From Natronospirillum operosum (GTDB lineage: Bacteria > Pseudomonadota > Gammaproteobacteria > Pseudomonadales > Natronospirillaceae): a stretch of DNA of 64,000 nt. A program made the translations under genes and the position numbers. Positions 26,429-35,415 of the stretch are shown piece by piece. The notes beneath the pieces are model-generated. The model saw only the letters and a program-made list of their open reading frames with translations. It searched no databases and was not told the origin of the DNA. Positions within the stretch are counted from its first letter, which is position 1; the number at the start of each line of letters is the position of its first letter. Where the stretch lies: positions 85,747 to 149,746 of the forward strand of contig NZ_SRMF01000008.1 in NCBI RefSeq assembly GCF_004768465.1, read 5' to 3'.

Positions 26429-29221
26429 TCAGTGCGCTTCGCCCCAGTCCTTGCCAACCCCCACATCGACCACCAGCGGCACTGACAGCGATGCCGCGTG
26501 CTGCATGCGAAACACCACGCCGGTGCGCACGGCCTCCAGATCCTGCTCCGCCACCTCGAATACCAGCTCATCGTGCACCTGCATGACCATGCGTGCATCG
26601 AGCTGGCTGCGGGTCAGCCAGACCTGCACATCCACCATGGCCTGCTTGATGATGTCGGCGGCCGTGCCCTGCATGGGCGCGTTGATCGCCGTGCGCTCGG
26701 CCGCACGCCGCTGCTGCTGGCGGCTCGAGCGAATATCGGGCAGATACAGCCGGCGTCCGAATACCGTCTCTACATAGCCATCCTCGGCGGCCTGGGCCCG
26801 TGTGCGGTCCATGTAGGCCCGCACCCCCGGGTAGCGCTGGAAATAGGTATCGACATAGGTCTGGGCCTCGCCGCGCGGAATACCCAGATTGCGTGCCAGG
26901 CCGAAGGCCGACATGCCGTAGATCAGCCCGAAGTTGACGGCCTTGGCCGCACGGCGCTGTTCGCCGGTGACCTGATCTTCCGGCAAGCCCATGATCTCCG
27001 CCGCCGTGGCGCGGTGAATATCCTTGCCGTCGCGGAAGGCACGGATCAGATTGGCGTCTTCCGACAGGTGGGTCATGATGCGCAGTTCGATCTGCGAGTA
27101 ATCCGCCGCCAGAATGCGATAGCCGGGCGCGGCCACAAAGGCCTTGCGGATGGCGCGGCCCTCTTCCGAGCGGATGGGAATGTTCTGCAGGTTGGGCTCG
27201 CTGGAAGACAGCCGGCCGGTCTGGGCGCCGGTCTGGTGATAGCTGGTGTGCACCCGCCCGGTGTCCGGGTTGATCAGGTCCGGCAGCGGCTCGGTATAGG
27301 TGTTGAGCAGCTTGCGCAGATGGCGATAGCGCAGTACCAGGGCCGGCAGTTCATACTGATGCGACAGCTCCGTCAGCACCTCTTCGTTGGTACTGGGCTG
27401 GCCCGAGGGGGTCTTGGCCACCACCGGCAGACCCAGGTCGGTAAACAGCACCTCACCCAGCTGTTTCGGTGAATCCAGATTGAATGCCTTGTCGGCGGCA
27501 GCATGGGCCTGCTGCTCCAGCGTCTCGAGCTGGCTGCGGAAGCCGGCACTCAGTTCGGCCAGAAAATCCGCATCGACCCGGGTGCCGGTCCATTCGACCT
27601 GCTGCAATACGGGGACCAGCGGCGTTTCGATATGTTCATAGACCCGCCACTGGTCAGGGTACTGCTGTTGCAGATCACTGGCCAGGCGCCGGTACAGCCG
27701 GCCCACATAGTCGGCGCGCTCACAGGCGAAGGTGGCCAGAGTGGCCGGATCAAGGTCCGGCAGTGCGGTCTGGCGGGTGCCGAACTTGCCGGCAATATCG
27801 ACAATGGTGCGCGGTTGCTCGTGCAGCCAGACCCGGACCAGGTTGTCCAGACTCAGGGTATCGAAATGGCGGTCCAGCTCCGGATCACGGTGCACGGTGG
27901 CATCGCGTACAAAACCCATGATCATCACATCATCCTGCAGATGCGACGGTTCGGGACAGACCGGATAGAGCGCATGCAGCAGCCGTTTCAGGTCATGCGT
28001 GACCTTGTGGTAGCTGTGCTGGTTGAACAGGGGCAGCAGTGGCTGCAGGGCATCCTGCGGCCAGTCCTCGGCGCGGAAATCCACATAGACAGCCTGCCCC
28101 GAGCCGGTACTGACAGCCAGTCCGAGCCATTTGAACGATCGATAGTGGCTCTTTTCCAGCACCGGCCACAGTGCCAGGTGAGGTGCGGCGCTTTGGGCCT
28201 GCAGCCAGTCATACCAGGCGGCGGGGGTGCTCAGGGTCTGATAGTCGAGCTGGTCGGGAACGGCATCTTCCTGCGGGGCACTACTGGCGCTGCGGTCGGC
28301 GTCCGCTGCGGCCTCCTCGGGGACCTCCACACCCTTTTCCGTCAGCGCCTTCAGCCAGCCGCTGAACTCGAACTTGCGATACAGGCCGGCCAGGCGGGGT
28401 TCATCCGGTTCGTCCCGGCGCAGGTCGGCCAGCCGCACGTCCAGTTCGACATCACACTTGATGGTGGCCAGTTCGTAGGACAGCCGGGCCAGTTCTTCAT
28501 GCTCCTGCAGCTTCTTCGGCATGGTCTTGGCGCCGCGGAAGTCGAGTTCGGGAATGCGGTCCAGATTCCGGTACAGCTCATCTATGCCGCCGATGCCGGA
28601 CAGCAGGGCCTTGGCTGTTTTCTCGCCCACACCGGGCACACCGGGTATGTTGTCCGACTTGTCGCCCATCAGGGCCAGGTAGTCGATCATCAGCTCGGGG
28701 CCGAAGCCGTACTTCTCGGTCACGCCGTCGACATCCAGCGCTTCATTGCTCATGGTGTTGATCAGACTGACATGCGGGGTGACCAACTGGGCCATGTCCT
28801 TGTCGCCGGTGGAGATCACGCAGCCGCGCCCAGATTCGGTGGCCTCCCGGGCGAGGGTGCCGATGACATCGTCAGCCTCGACGCCCTCTATGCACAGCAG
28901 CGGCAGCCCCATGGCGATGATAATCTCATGAATGGGCTCGATCTGCGGGCGCAGTTCATCCGGCATGGGGGGCCTGTTGGCCTTGTACTCTGCATACAGC
29001 TCGTTGCGGAAGGTGGGGCCCTTGGCATCGAACACCACTGCCACCGGGCTGTCCGGATACTGGTCCAGCATGGCGCGGACCATGTTGATGACGCCCTTGA
29101 TGGCGCCCGTGGGGTGCCCGGACTGGTTGGTCAGCGGGGGCATGGCATGGAAGGCCCGGAACAGATAGGACGAGCCGTCGATCAGTACGACCGGAGCCGG
29201 GGCAGATTGTGAATCACTCAT
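26429..29221 (-). CDS. polA: DNA polymerase I, proofreading motif apparently lost
   Basis: A 930-residue PolA. The 5' nuclease domain occupies residues 1-300 (LIDGSSYLFRAFHA; VEADDVIGTLA; STGDKDMAQLV; GDKSDNIPGVPGVGEKTA). The polymerase domain has motif A DYSQIELRIMTHLSEDANL, motif B RRAAKAVNFGLIYGMSAFGL and motif C MQVHDELVFEV. In the middle 3'-5' exonuclease domain the first motif, DTE in E. coli, reads WPV at the matching place (LALWPVLEKS). The later Asp residues (VTHDLKRLL, FACERADYVG) remain, with Tyr changed to Phe. Proofreading is probably lost or weak, while primer removal and gap filling look intact. The start follows the family N-terminus. Confidence 0.95.
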   Translation of the reverse strand: MSDSQSAPAPVVLIDGSSYLFRAFHAMPPLTNQSGHPTGAIKGVINMVRAMLDQYPDSPVAVVFDAKGPTFRNELYAEYKANRPPMPDELRPQIEPIHEIIIAMGLPLLCIEGVEADDVIGTLAREATESGRGCVISTGDKDMAQLVTPHVSLINTMSNEALDVDGVTEKYGFGPELMIDYLALMGDKSDNIPGVPGVGEKTAKALLSGIGGIDELYRNLDRIPELDFRGAKTMPKKLQEHEELARLSYELATIKCDVELDVRLADLRRDEPDEPRLAGLYRKFEFSGWLKALTEKGVEVPEEAAADADRSASSAPQEDAVPDQLDYQTLSTPAAWYDWLQAQSAAPHLALWPVLEKSHYRSFKWLGLAVSTGSGQAVYVDFRAEDWPQDALQPLLPLFNQHSYHKVTHDLKRLLHALYPVCPEPSHLQDDVMIMGFVRDATVHRDPELDRHFDTLSLDNLVRVWLHEQPRTIVDIAGKFGTRQTALPDLDPATLATFACERADYVGRLYRRLASDLQQQYPDQWRVYEHIETPLVPVLQQVEWTGTRVDADFLAELSAGFRSQLETLEQQAHAAADKAFNLDSPKQLGEVLFTDLGLPVVAKTPSGQPSTNEEVLTELSHQYELPALVLRYRHLRKLLNTYTEPLPDLINPDTGRVHTSYHQTGAQTGRLSSSEPNLQNIPIRSEEGRAIRKAFVAAPGYRILAADYSQIELRIMTHLSEDANLIRAFRDGKDIHRATAAEIMGLPEDQVTGEQRRAAKAVNFGLIYGMSAFGLARNLGIPRGEAQTYVDTYFQRYPGVRAYMDRTRAQAAEDGYVETVFGRRLYLPDIRSSRQQQRRAAERTAINAPMQGTAADIIKQAMVDVQVWLTRSQLDARMVMQVHDELVFEVAEQDLEAVRTGVVFRMQHAASLSVPLVVDVGVGKDWGEAH

Positions 29222-29294
29222 GACGCTCTCGATGCTGGGATTGGTGGAAAATTCATTTACACTGTGCGCCGAAGTGTAACGCGAAGTGCAGCGC

Positions 29295-30218
29295 ATGTCC
29301 GTATTCACCCCGGTCAGCCGGGACCAACTTCTGCCCTGGCTGGCTGCGCACGGCATTCATGACCTCCATGAACACCGGGGCATCAGTGGCGGTACCGTCA
29401 ATACCAATTACTGGCTGACCACAGCCAGCGGCGACTGGATTCTGACTCTGGTCGAGGACAGACCGGCGTCGGCGGTGCGCCCCATCATGGCCCTGATGCA
29501 GGCGCTGTCGCAGGCAGGCCTGCCGGTGCCTGCCGTGCGGGCCGGTGCCAATGGCGAACTGGTAGACCGGCTGCAGGACAGACCGGCGACGCTGGTGCAG
29601 GCGCTGCCCGGAGATCACCCGGCGCCCACAGCGCCGATCTGTGCGGCGGTCGGGCGCTTTCTGGCCGACCTGCATCAACAGCACCCGGCGCTGGAGCCGC
29701 TGCCACTGAATTTCGGTCCTGACTGGCAGCAGGCCCGGGCGGATTACTGGCAGCACCAGTTGCCGGCCGCCGACAGCCAGTTGCTGGCGCGTACCCTGGC
29801 CAGGGTACAGCCGGTCTGGGCCCGCCGCTGGCCGGAGGCCTGGGTGCATGCCGACCTCTTTCCGGACAATGTGCTGTCGGTGGACGGCAGGATTACCGCC
29901 GTGATCGACTGGTACTTTGCCAGCCGTGGCCCGCGTCTCTGGGATCTGGCCATTGCACTGAATGCCTTCTGCGGCAGCGCCGGGCTCGCGGAACCGGCGC
30001 CGGCAGCCATGCTGCAGGGTTATGCGGCGGGGCAGCGTCTGCGCGCCGATGAAGCGGCCGCCTTGCCCATCATGCGCTGCAGTGCCGCCCTGCGATTCTG
30101 GTTGTCCCGTCTTGATGCCGAGGCCAGCCACCAGGCCCTTGCCGCCGATCATGCAGTTACCATCAAGCCGCCCGCCGAGTATCGGGATTTGCTGCTAGAA
30201 TTGGAACAGAAGGCCTAA
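29295..30218 (+). CDS. thrB: Homoserine kinase, aminoglycoside-phosphotransferase fold
   Basis: A 307-residue APH-fold kinase of the ThrB type found in pseudomonads rather than the GHMP type of E. coli. It has the glycine-rich loop RGISGGTVNTNYWLTT, the catalytic loop WVHADLFPDNVL (HxDxxxxN) and the metal-binding VIDWYFASRGPRLWDLA. It phosphorylates homoserine in threonine synthesis. It is divergent from polA, a pairing also known in pseudomonads. The ATG at 29295 was chosen; a GTG three codons earlier is possible. Confidence 0.9.
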   Translation: MSVFTPVSRDQLLPWLAAHGIHDLHEHRGISGGTVNTNYWLTTASGDWILTLVEDRPASAVRPIMALMQALSQAGLPVPAVRAGANGELVDRLQDRPATLVQALPGDHPAPTAPICAAVGRFLADLHQQHPALEPLPLNFGPDWQQARADYWQHQLPAADSQLLARTLARVQPVWARRWPEAWVHADLFPDNVLSVDGRITAVIDWYFASRGPRLWDLAIALNAFCGSAGLAEPAPAAMLQGYAAGQRLRADEAAALPIMRCSAALRFWLSRLDAEASHQALAADHAVTIKPPAEYRDLLLELEQKA

Positions 30219-30244
30219 CAACAACCTAGCGAAAGGATGACCGG

Positions 30245-31795
30245 ATGGGAGACCAGGAAACAGCGGATCGCGTCAAGGCGTTCCGGCGCGGTATGGTGCG
30301 GCTGAGCCTCCTGGTGTCTGACCAGTCGGAGCGGCTGAACAAGCTGATGGATGAATTGCGCCAGGTCCTGCGTCAGCCCGAGCTGACGGATGACGTGGTC
30401 GAAGATGTGATAGACCGCTCCGAGCAGGCGCACGAAGACTGGGAGCAGGAGGTACAGCAGAGTCGCGATGCGCTGGCCGATGTGCTGCGCGCCATGAATG
30501 CCCCGCTGCGGGCTCACGGCGGCCCGCACAGTGAAGAGGCCGGTCGTCTGGACACTGCGCTGGACCGAAGAGTCACCGACCTGCCGGAGATCATTCGTTA
30601 CCTGCAGGAGTTTGGTGCCCTGCAAAGCCGGGTTTTTCAGCGTTTTGAAGGCCTGCAGGAAGCAGAGATTCGCCTGGGTGATGCGGCAGACAGCCTGGCA
30701 GCGACCGCACCGATGGAAGTGTCCGCGCCGACGGAAGAGCCAACTGATATCAAGGCGATGACCGCCGAGGTGTTTGACGCGGTCACCGGCCTGGCCAATC
30801 GTATTCAGGTGCCGCCGGACAAGCAGGATGCGCTGCAGTCCATAGTACACGAACTCAACCGGGGCATAGACTGGCCGGAACTGCTGGCTGGCCTCAACAG
30901 CCTGATCGAACTGATCGTCTCCGTGCTCAATGATGAGCAACAGGCGTTGGAACAGTATCTGGAAGACCTGAACCAGCGCCTCAGCTTTATCCGGGCCTCG
31001 GTACAGAAGGCACAACAGGTACGCCGCGAGTTCAGGCAGGACGGGGCCCGCCTGGACAAGCGCATTCAGGGCCATGTCGACACCATTCGCCATGAAGTCA
31101 GCAAGGCCACCAGCCTGTCCGAGCTCAAGAACGGCATTCAGTCGGAGCTGGACGACATTGTGGGCAGTATCGACCAGTTTCTGCGCGACAGTGCAGAGAA
31201 AGAACGCAGTATGGCAACCATGATGGCCGAGCTGGTCAATGTGATCACCGAACTGGAAGAGCAGAACCAGCGCATCCGTGAAGACTTCGAGCGTACCCGC
31301 CAGCAGGCCATGACCGACCTGCTGACCGGGCTGCCCAATCGCAGCGCCTACATGCAGCGGCTGGATGAGGAATATGCCCGTTATCAGCGCTACGGCACGC
31401 CACTCTCACTCTGTGTGCTGGACGTTGACTATTTCAAGACCGTCAACGATGAACTGGGGCATGCCGCCGGGGACAAGGTGCTGAAAATTCTGGCACGTCA
31501 GCTCAAGCAGTTGCTGCGCGAGAATGATTTCATTTCCCGGCATGGGGGCGAGGAATTTGTTATCCTGCTGCCGGAGACCGGACTCAACGATGCCATGGCT
31601 GCAATGGAAAAGCTGCGCCGGCTGGTTGAAGAGGCGCCCTTCCATTTTCGGGGCAAGCCGGTGCCCATTACGGTGTCCATCGGTTGTGCCGAATTCAGTG
31701 ACGGGGATACCGCAGACGCCGTGTTTGACCGGGCCGATCAGGCCATGTATCGCGCCAAGGACAACGGCCGCAATCGGGTCGAGCGCGCCGATTGA
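30245..31795 (+). CDS. Diguanylate cyclase with long coiled-coil N-terminus
   Basis: A 516-residue soluble protein. Residues 1-350 are mostly charged helices suited to coiled coils (for example VSDQSERLNKLMDELRQVLR and AELVNVITELEEQNQRIRED). Residues 355-515 form a GGDEF domain with an intact active site, SRHGGEEFVILLP, plus the metal-binding LCVLDVDYFKTVNDE. An RxxD inhibitory site (REND) stands five residues before GGEEF, so product feedback is expected. It should make c-di-GMP. A comparable gene lies near dsbA and cytochrome c4 in P. aeruginosa. GAAAGGATGACCGG lies before the ATG. Confidence 0.93.
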   Translation: MGDQETADRVKAFRRGMVRLSLLVSDQSERLNKLMDELRQVLRQPELTDDVVEDVIDRSEQAHEDWEQEVQQSRDALADVLRAMNAPLRAHGGPHSEEAGRLDTALDRRVTDLPEIIRYLQEFGALQSRVFQRFEGLQEAEIRLGDAADSLAATAPMEVSAPTEEPTDIKAMTAEVFDAVTGLANRIQVPPDKQDALQSIVHELNRGIDWPELLAGLNSLIELIVSVLNDEQQALEQYLEDLNQRLSFIRASVQKAQQVRREFRQDGARLDKRIQGHVDTIRHEVSKATSLSELKNGIQSELDDIVGSIDQFLRDSAEKERSMATMMAELVNVITELEEQNQRIREDFERTRQQAMTDLLTGLPNRSAYMQRLDEEYARYQRYGTPLSLCVLDVDYFKTVNDELGHAAGDKVLKILARQLKQLLRENDFISRHGGEEFVILLPETGLNDAMAAMEKLRRLVEEAPFHFRGKPVPITVSIGCAEFSDGDTADAVFDRADQAMYRAKDNGRNRVERAD

Positions 31796-31848
31796 TCGGC
31801 ACCGGCTCGGTGTCCCCTTCAACACGTCATCAGCAGGAGAAATCGCGT

Positions 31849-33222
31849 ATGTCAGACCGGGTTACGGTCAACGCGTCAATTACCCCCAAAGGCAGTCTGG
31901 AAACGCTGTCACAGCGGGAAGTACAGCAACTCAGAGCGACCGGATCAGGCGCCACCTACAAGCTTTTTCGACAGTGCGCGCTGGCGATCCTCAATACCGG
32001 CTCGGACTCCGACAACGCCAAGACTATTCTGGAAGCCTACCCGGACTTTGATGTCCGTATTCACCAGCAGGACCGGGGCATCCGTCTGGAAGTGCTGAAT
32101 GCACCGGCTGACGCCTTCGTCGACAACGAGATGATTGCCAGTACGCGCGAGATGATCTTCAGCGCCCTGCGCGACATCATCTATACCCAGAGCGAGCTGG
32201 AACACAAGCGTGTTGATTTCGAGACCCCGGAAGGCATTACCGACTATGTCTTCCACCTGCTGCGCAATGCCGGCACGCTGCGCTCCGGTCGTGAACCGCG
32301 CATGGCGGTGTGCTGGGGCGGGCACTCGATCAACAAGGAAGAATACAAATATACCAAGACGGTAGGCCACGAGCTGGGCCTGCGTGGCCTGGACATCTGC
32401 ACCGGCTGTGGCCCGGGTGCCATGAAGGGGCCGATGAAGGGCTCAACCATCTCGCATGCCAAGCAGCGTATCCGCGATGGCCGCTACCTGGGCCTGACCG
32501 AGCCCGGCATTATCGCCGCCGAGGCGCCGAACCCGATCGTCAACGAGCTGGTCATCCTGCCCGATATCGAAAAGCGGCTGGAAGCCTTTGTGCGCGTCGG
32601 CCACGGTATCATCATCTTCCCCGGGGGCGCCGGTACGGCCGAAGAGCTGCTGTATGTACTGGGCATCCTGATGCATCCGGAGAATCGTGAACTGCCCTTC
32701 CCGCTGATATTGTCCGGCCCGGCCAGTGCGGAGCCCTATTTCCAGCAGCTGCACGAATTCATCGGTGCCACCCTGGGCTTTGAGGCCCAGCAGCGGTACC
32801 GCATCATCATTGATGACCCGGCCATGGTGGCGCGCGAGATGAAACTGGGTATCGATGAGGTGACGCGCTATCGCCAGCAGCGCAACGATGCCTACTATTT
32901 CAACTGGCTGCTGAAGATCGATCACAGCTTCCAGCAGCCCTTCGAGCCCACGCACGCCAATATGGCGGCGCTGGAGATTCACCACGGCCTGCCGGTGCAT
33001 GAACTGGCGGCCAATCTGCGCCGTGCCTTTTCCGGTATCGTCGCAGGCAACGTCAAGGATCAGGGCATCCGCCTGATCGAGCGTGAAGGGCCCTACGAGA
33101 TTCAGGGTGACCCCAACATCATGCAGCCGCTGGACGAGCTGCTGCAGGCATTTGTACAACAGCACCGCATGAAGTTGCCGGGTACCGGCGACTATGTGCC
33201 CTGCTATCGACTGGTTTCCTGA
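31849..33222 (+). CDS. ppnN: Nucleotide 5'-monophosphate nucleosidase PpnN (YgdH)
   Basis: A 457-residue protein (E. coli PpnN 454) with a central LOG/Rossmann domain. CWGGHSINKEEYKYTKTVGH, CTGCGPGAMKGPMKG and IIFPGGAGTAEELLYVLG contain the family PGGxGTxxE motif. The N- and C-terminal extensions of PpnN (start SDRVTVNASITPKGSLETLS; end GDYVPCYRLVS) are present. PpnN splits nucleoside monophosphates into base and ribose-5-phosphate and binds (p)ppGpp. AGGAGA before the ATG at 31849 sets the start. Confidence 0.95.
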   Translation: MSDRVTVNASITPKGSLETLSQREVQQLRATGSGATYKLFRQCALAILNTGSDSDNAKTILEAYPDFDVRIHQQDRGIRLEVLNAPADAFVDNEMIASTREMIFSALRDIIYTQSELEHKRVDFETPEGITDYVFHLLRNAGTLRSGREPRMAVCWGGHSINKEEYKYTKTVGHELGLRGLDICTGCGPGAMKGPMKGSTISHAKQRIRDGRYLGLTEPGIIAAEAPNPIVNELVILPDIEKRLEAFVRVGHGIIIFPGGAGTAEELLYVLGILMHPENRELPFPLILSGPASAEPYFQQLHEFIGATLGFEAQQRYRIIIDDPAMVAREMKLGIDEVTRYRQQRNDAYYFNWLLKIDHSFQQPFEPTHANMAALEIHHGLPVHELAANLRRAFSGIVAGNVKDQGIRLIEREGPYEIQGDPNIMQPLDELLQAFVQQHRMKLPGTGDYVPCYRLVS

Positions 33223-33231
33223 GGAGAGTCT

Positions 33232-33951
33232 ATGAGACCCAGTGGCCGCGCCTCCAATGAGTTGCGCCCCATTACCATTGAACGCCACTTTACCAAGCAT
33301 GCCGAGGGGTCAGTGCTGATCAGCTTCGGTGATACGCGGGTACTGTGTACCGCCTCGGTTACCGAGGGTGTGCCGCCCTTCATGCGGGGCCAGGGGCGGG
33401 GGTGGGTCACGGCCGAATATGGCATGCTGCCGCGCGCCACCAATACCCGTAACAATCGCGAGGCCGCGCGCGGCAAACAGAGTGGTCGCACCGTCGAGAT
33501 CGGACGCCTGATCGGGCGGGCCTTGCGCAATGCGGTAGACCTGCAGGCGCTGGGCGAATACACCGTTACGCTGGACTGTGATGTGCTGCAGGCTGATGGC
33601 GGCACACGCACGGCGGCCATTACCGGGGCTTGCGTGGCGCTGGTGGATGGTCTGCGATCGCTGCAGCGCGACAAGAAGCTGCTGACCGACCCGCTGCGCC
33701 ACATGGTGGCGGCCGTATCAGTGGGGCTCTACAAGGGTGAACCGGTGCTGGACCTGGACTATATTGAAGACAGCCAGGCCGATACCGACCTGAACGTGGT
33801 CATGACCGACAGTGAAGGCTTTGTCGAGGTCCAGGGTACGGCCGAGGGCGAACCACTTGCCGGGGAAGATCTGAACCGCCTGCTGGCGCTGGCTCGCGAG
33901 GGCATAGTCGATCTGGTCGCCGCACAGCAGGCAGCACTCACGGAGGCCTGA
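33232..33951 (+). CDS. rph: Ribonuclease PH
   Basis: A 239-residue phosphorolytic exoribonuclease. It begins with [19 protein letters not shown] and has [42 protein letters not shown], and the catalytic-region Asp motifs [19 protein letters not shown] and [20 protein letters not shown]. It trims tRNA 3' ends using phosphate. Its start is 9 bases after the ppnN stop, with GAGGAGA between, so they form an operon. Confidence 0.97.
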   Translation: MRPSGRASNELRPITIERHFTKHAEGSVLISFGDTRVLCTASVTEGVPPFMRGQGRGWVTAEYGMLPRATNTRNNREAARGKQSGRTVEIGRLIGRALRNAVDLQALGEYTVTLDCDVLQADGGTRTAAITGACVALVDGLRSLQRDKKLLTDPLRHMVAAVSVGLYKGEPVLDLDYIEDSQADTDLNVVMTDSEGFVEVQGTAEGEPLAGEDLNRLLALAREGIVDLVAAQQAALTEA

Positions 33952-33953
33952 CC

Positions 33954-34208
33954 ATGACGGACTATTCTTCACGCGTACATATCCGCCCCTTCCTGATTGT
34001 GCTGGATGTGGTGGCCGTGCTCTGCCTGCTGGTGGGGCTGCATGACCTGTTGCGGCCGGAGATCCCGCTGGTCCATCCCAACCTGCAGTTTGACGGTTAC
34101 CTCTGGGTATTGCTGCTCGGCGGCCTGATACTGGGCGCGATTTCCGTATGGACGCTGATCCGCATGTTTTCCGGCAAGGGCGTGGTGTCGGCCGAGGATA
34201 TCGGCTGA
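33954..34208 (+). CDS. Small two-helix membrane protein
   Basis: An 84-residue protein starting 2 bases after rph. It has two hydrophobic helices (FLIVLDVVAVLCLLVGLHDLL and YLWVLLLGGLILGAISVWTLI) joined by a short polar loop with prolines. No family is recognised. Tight spacing and a plausible membrane layout support a real gene in the ppnN-rph operon. It is convergent with the GNAT/C39 gene, 7 bases away. Confidence 0.65.
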   Translation: MTDYSSRVHIRPFLIVLDVVAVLCLLVGLHDLLRPEIPLVHPNLQFDGYLWVLLLGGLILGAISVWTLIRMFSGKGVVSAEDIG

Positions 34209-34215
34209 GCCCGCC

Positions 34216-35361
34216 TCAGATGGCTGCGGGGCCGATAATCAGGCTGGCGCGCAGGCCCTGACGGCCGAAGCGGGCCATGCGTTCGAACTGGGCCCGGGGG
34301 ATGGGCAGCCAGGCGTTGTCGGTTGCTGAGGCTTCCAGCTCGTCGCCCACATCCGGATCATGCACATAGAGGCAGTGGGCGTCGGCCGCTACCACGGTTA
34401 CCCAGTGGGGGGCCTTGTTGCCGTTCATGCGCCAGCTGCTGATCAGCACCAGCGGGATACGCCCGGCTTCCAGATGGCCGGCCAGATCAGCCGCACCGAG
34501 AGCCCCCGTCTGTACCTGCACCGGGGTGGTCGCCAGCTGGCGCTCGAAATCCTCATGCACCAGGGTCATCACGGCCTTCTTGTCCGGGTCGCGCACGCTG
34601 TCCAGAAACAGTGGCCCGGCCTGATTGACCACCAGCGTCACGCCAAAGCCCCGGTTGTGGGCAGCCAGGGCCAGGCCGTGCGGCCCACAGCCCCCATGCC
34701 CGGATGTCATGAAGATGGTGGTGGCCTCACGCCACAGGCGCAGTTCCTCGGTGCGTTCCAGGGCGCGCTCGGAGTCCAGAGCTGCCATGGCCATCAGCAG
34801 GCTGGCCGGGCCGCAGGTGAAGTCCGTGGTCTGGGCATAGAAGGGAATCGAGCGCCGGGTCTCCTGGCGCGGATGGCGAATTCGTTTCTCCAGGCGCAGC
34901 GCCGGTGAATGGTCGGCGTAGTAGTCGTCCACGGCGGCAAACTGCCGGTAGCCCAGGCCCTTGTAGAACCGTATGGCCACCGCATTGTCCGGCCTGACTT
35001 CCAGCCGGGTGTGGGTACAGCCATGAGCCAGCGCATCCGCTTCGCTGCGGGCCATCAGTGCATGGGCAATGCCGCGACCCTGAAAGTCCGGGTCCACCGC
35101 AATGGAATAGATGCGGCTCAGGGCCGTACCGCGGCGGTACAGCACACAGACATAGCCGGCCAGCCGGCCCTCGGTCATGGCCACCAGCAGGGAGGCGGTT
35201 TCACTGTCGATCAGGCGGCGGAAGCTGCGTCGGCTGAGGCGGTCGCTGTCGAAACAGCGTGCTTCCAGCTGCTCCAGCGCGCTGACATCATCTCGCGTTG
35301 CCGCGCGCAGCTCAGTCGGAGCATCAACATGTGCAGCCTGGGATGGCAAGTGCGCTATCAT
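34216..35361 (-). CDS. GNAT acetyltransferase fused to C39-like peptidase
   Basis: A 381-residue two-domain protein. Residues 15-160 are GNAT (SIAVDPDFQGRGIAHALMAR is the acetyl-CoA loop; PDNAVAIRFYKGLGYRQFAAV follows). Residues 170-380 are a papain-like C39 domain with nucleophile Cys in TDFTCGPASLLMAM, His in APHWVTVVAAD and Asp in LYVHDPDVGDE. The start at 35361 begins the recognisable protein. It reads away from the RimK-like ligase gene, 54 bases apart. Such GNAT/C39 fusions occur beside RLAN/RimK ligases in other proteobacteria, suggesting shared peptide chemistry. Substrates are not known. Confidence 0.85.
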   Translation of the reverse strand: MIAHLPSQAAHVDAPTELRAATRDDVSALEQLEARCFDSDRLSRRSFRRLIDSETASLLVAMTEGRLAGYVCVLYRRGTALSRIYSIAVDPDFQGRGIAHALMARSEADALAHGCTHTRLEVRPDNAVAIRFYKGLGYRQFAAVDDYYADHSPALRLEKRIRHPRQETRRSIPFYAQTTDFTCGPASLLMAMAALDSERALERTEELRLWREATTIFMTSGHGGCGPHGLALAAHNRGFGVTLVVNQAGPLFLDSVRDPDKKAVMTLVHEDFERQLATTPVQVQTGALGAADLAGHLEAGRIPLVLISSWRMNGNKAPHWVTVVAADAHCLYVHDPDVGDELEASATDNAWLPIPRAQFERMARFGRQGLRASLIIGPAAI

Positions 35362-35415
35362 GAAACTCCAACCCCATCTGGGGCGCCCTTTGAATGACGG
35401 TCCCGGGAGAAGACC

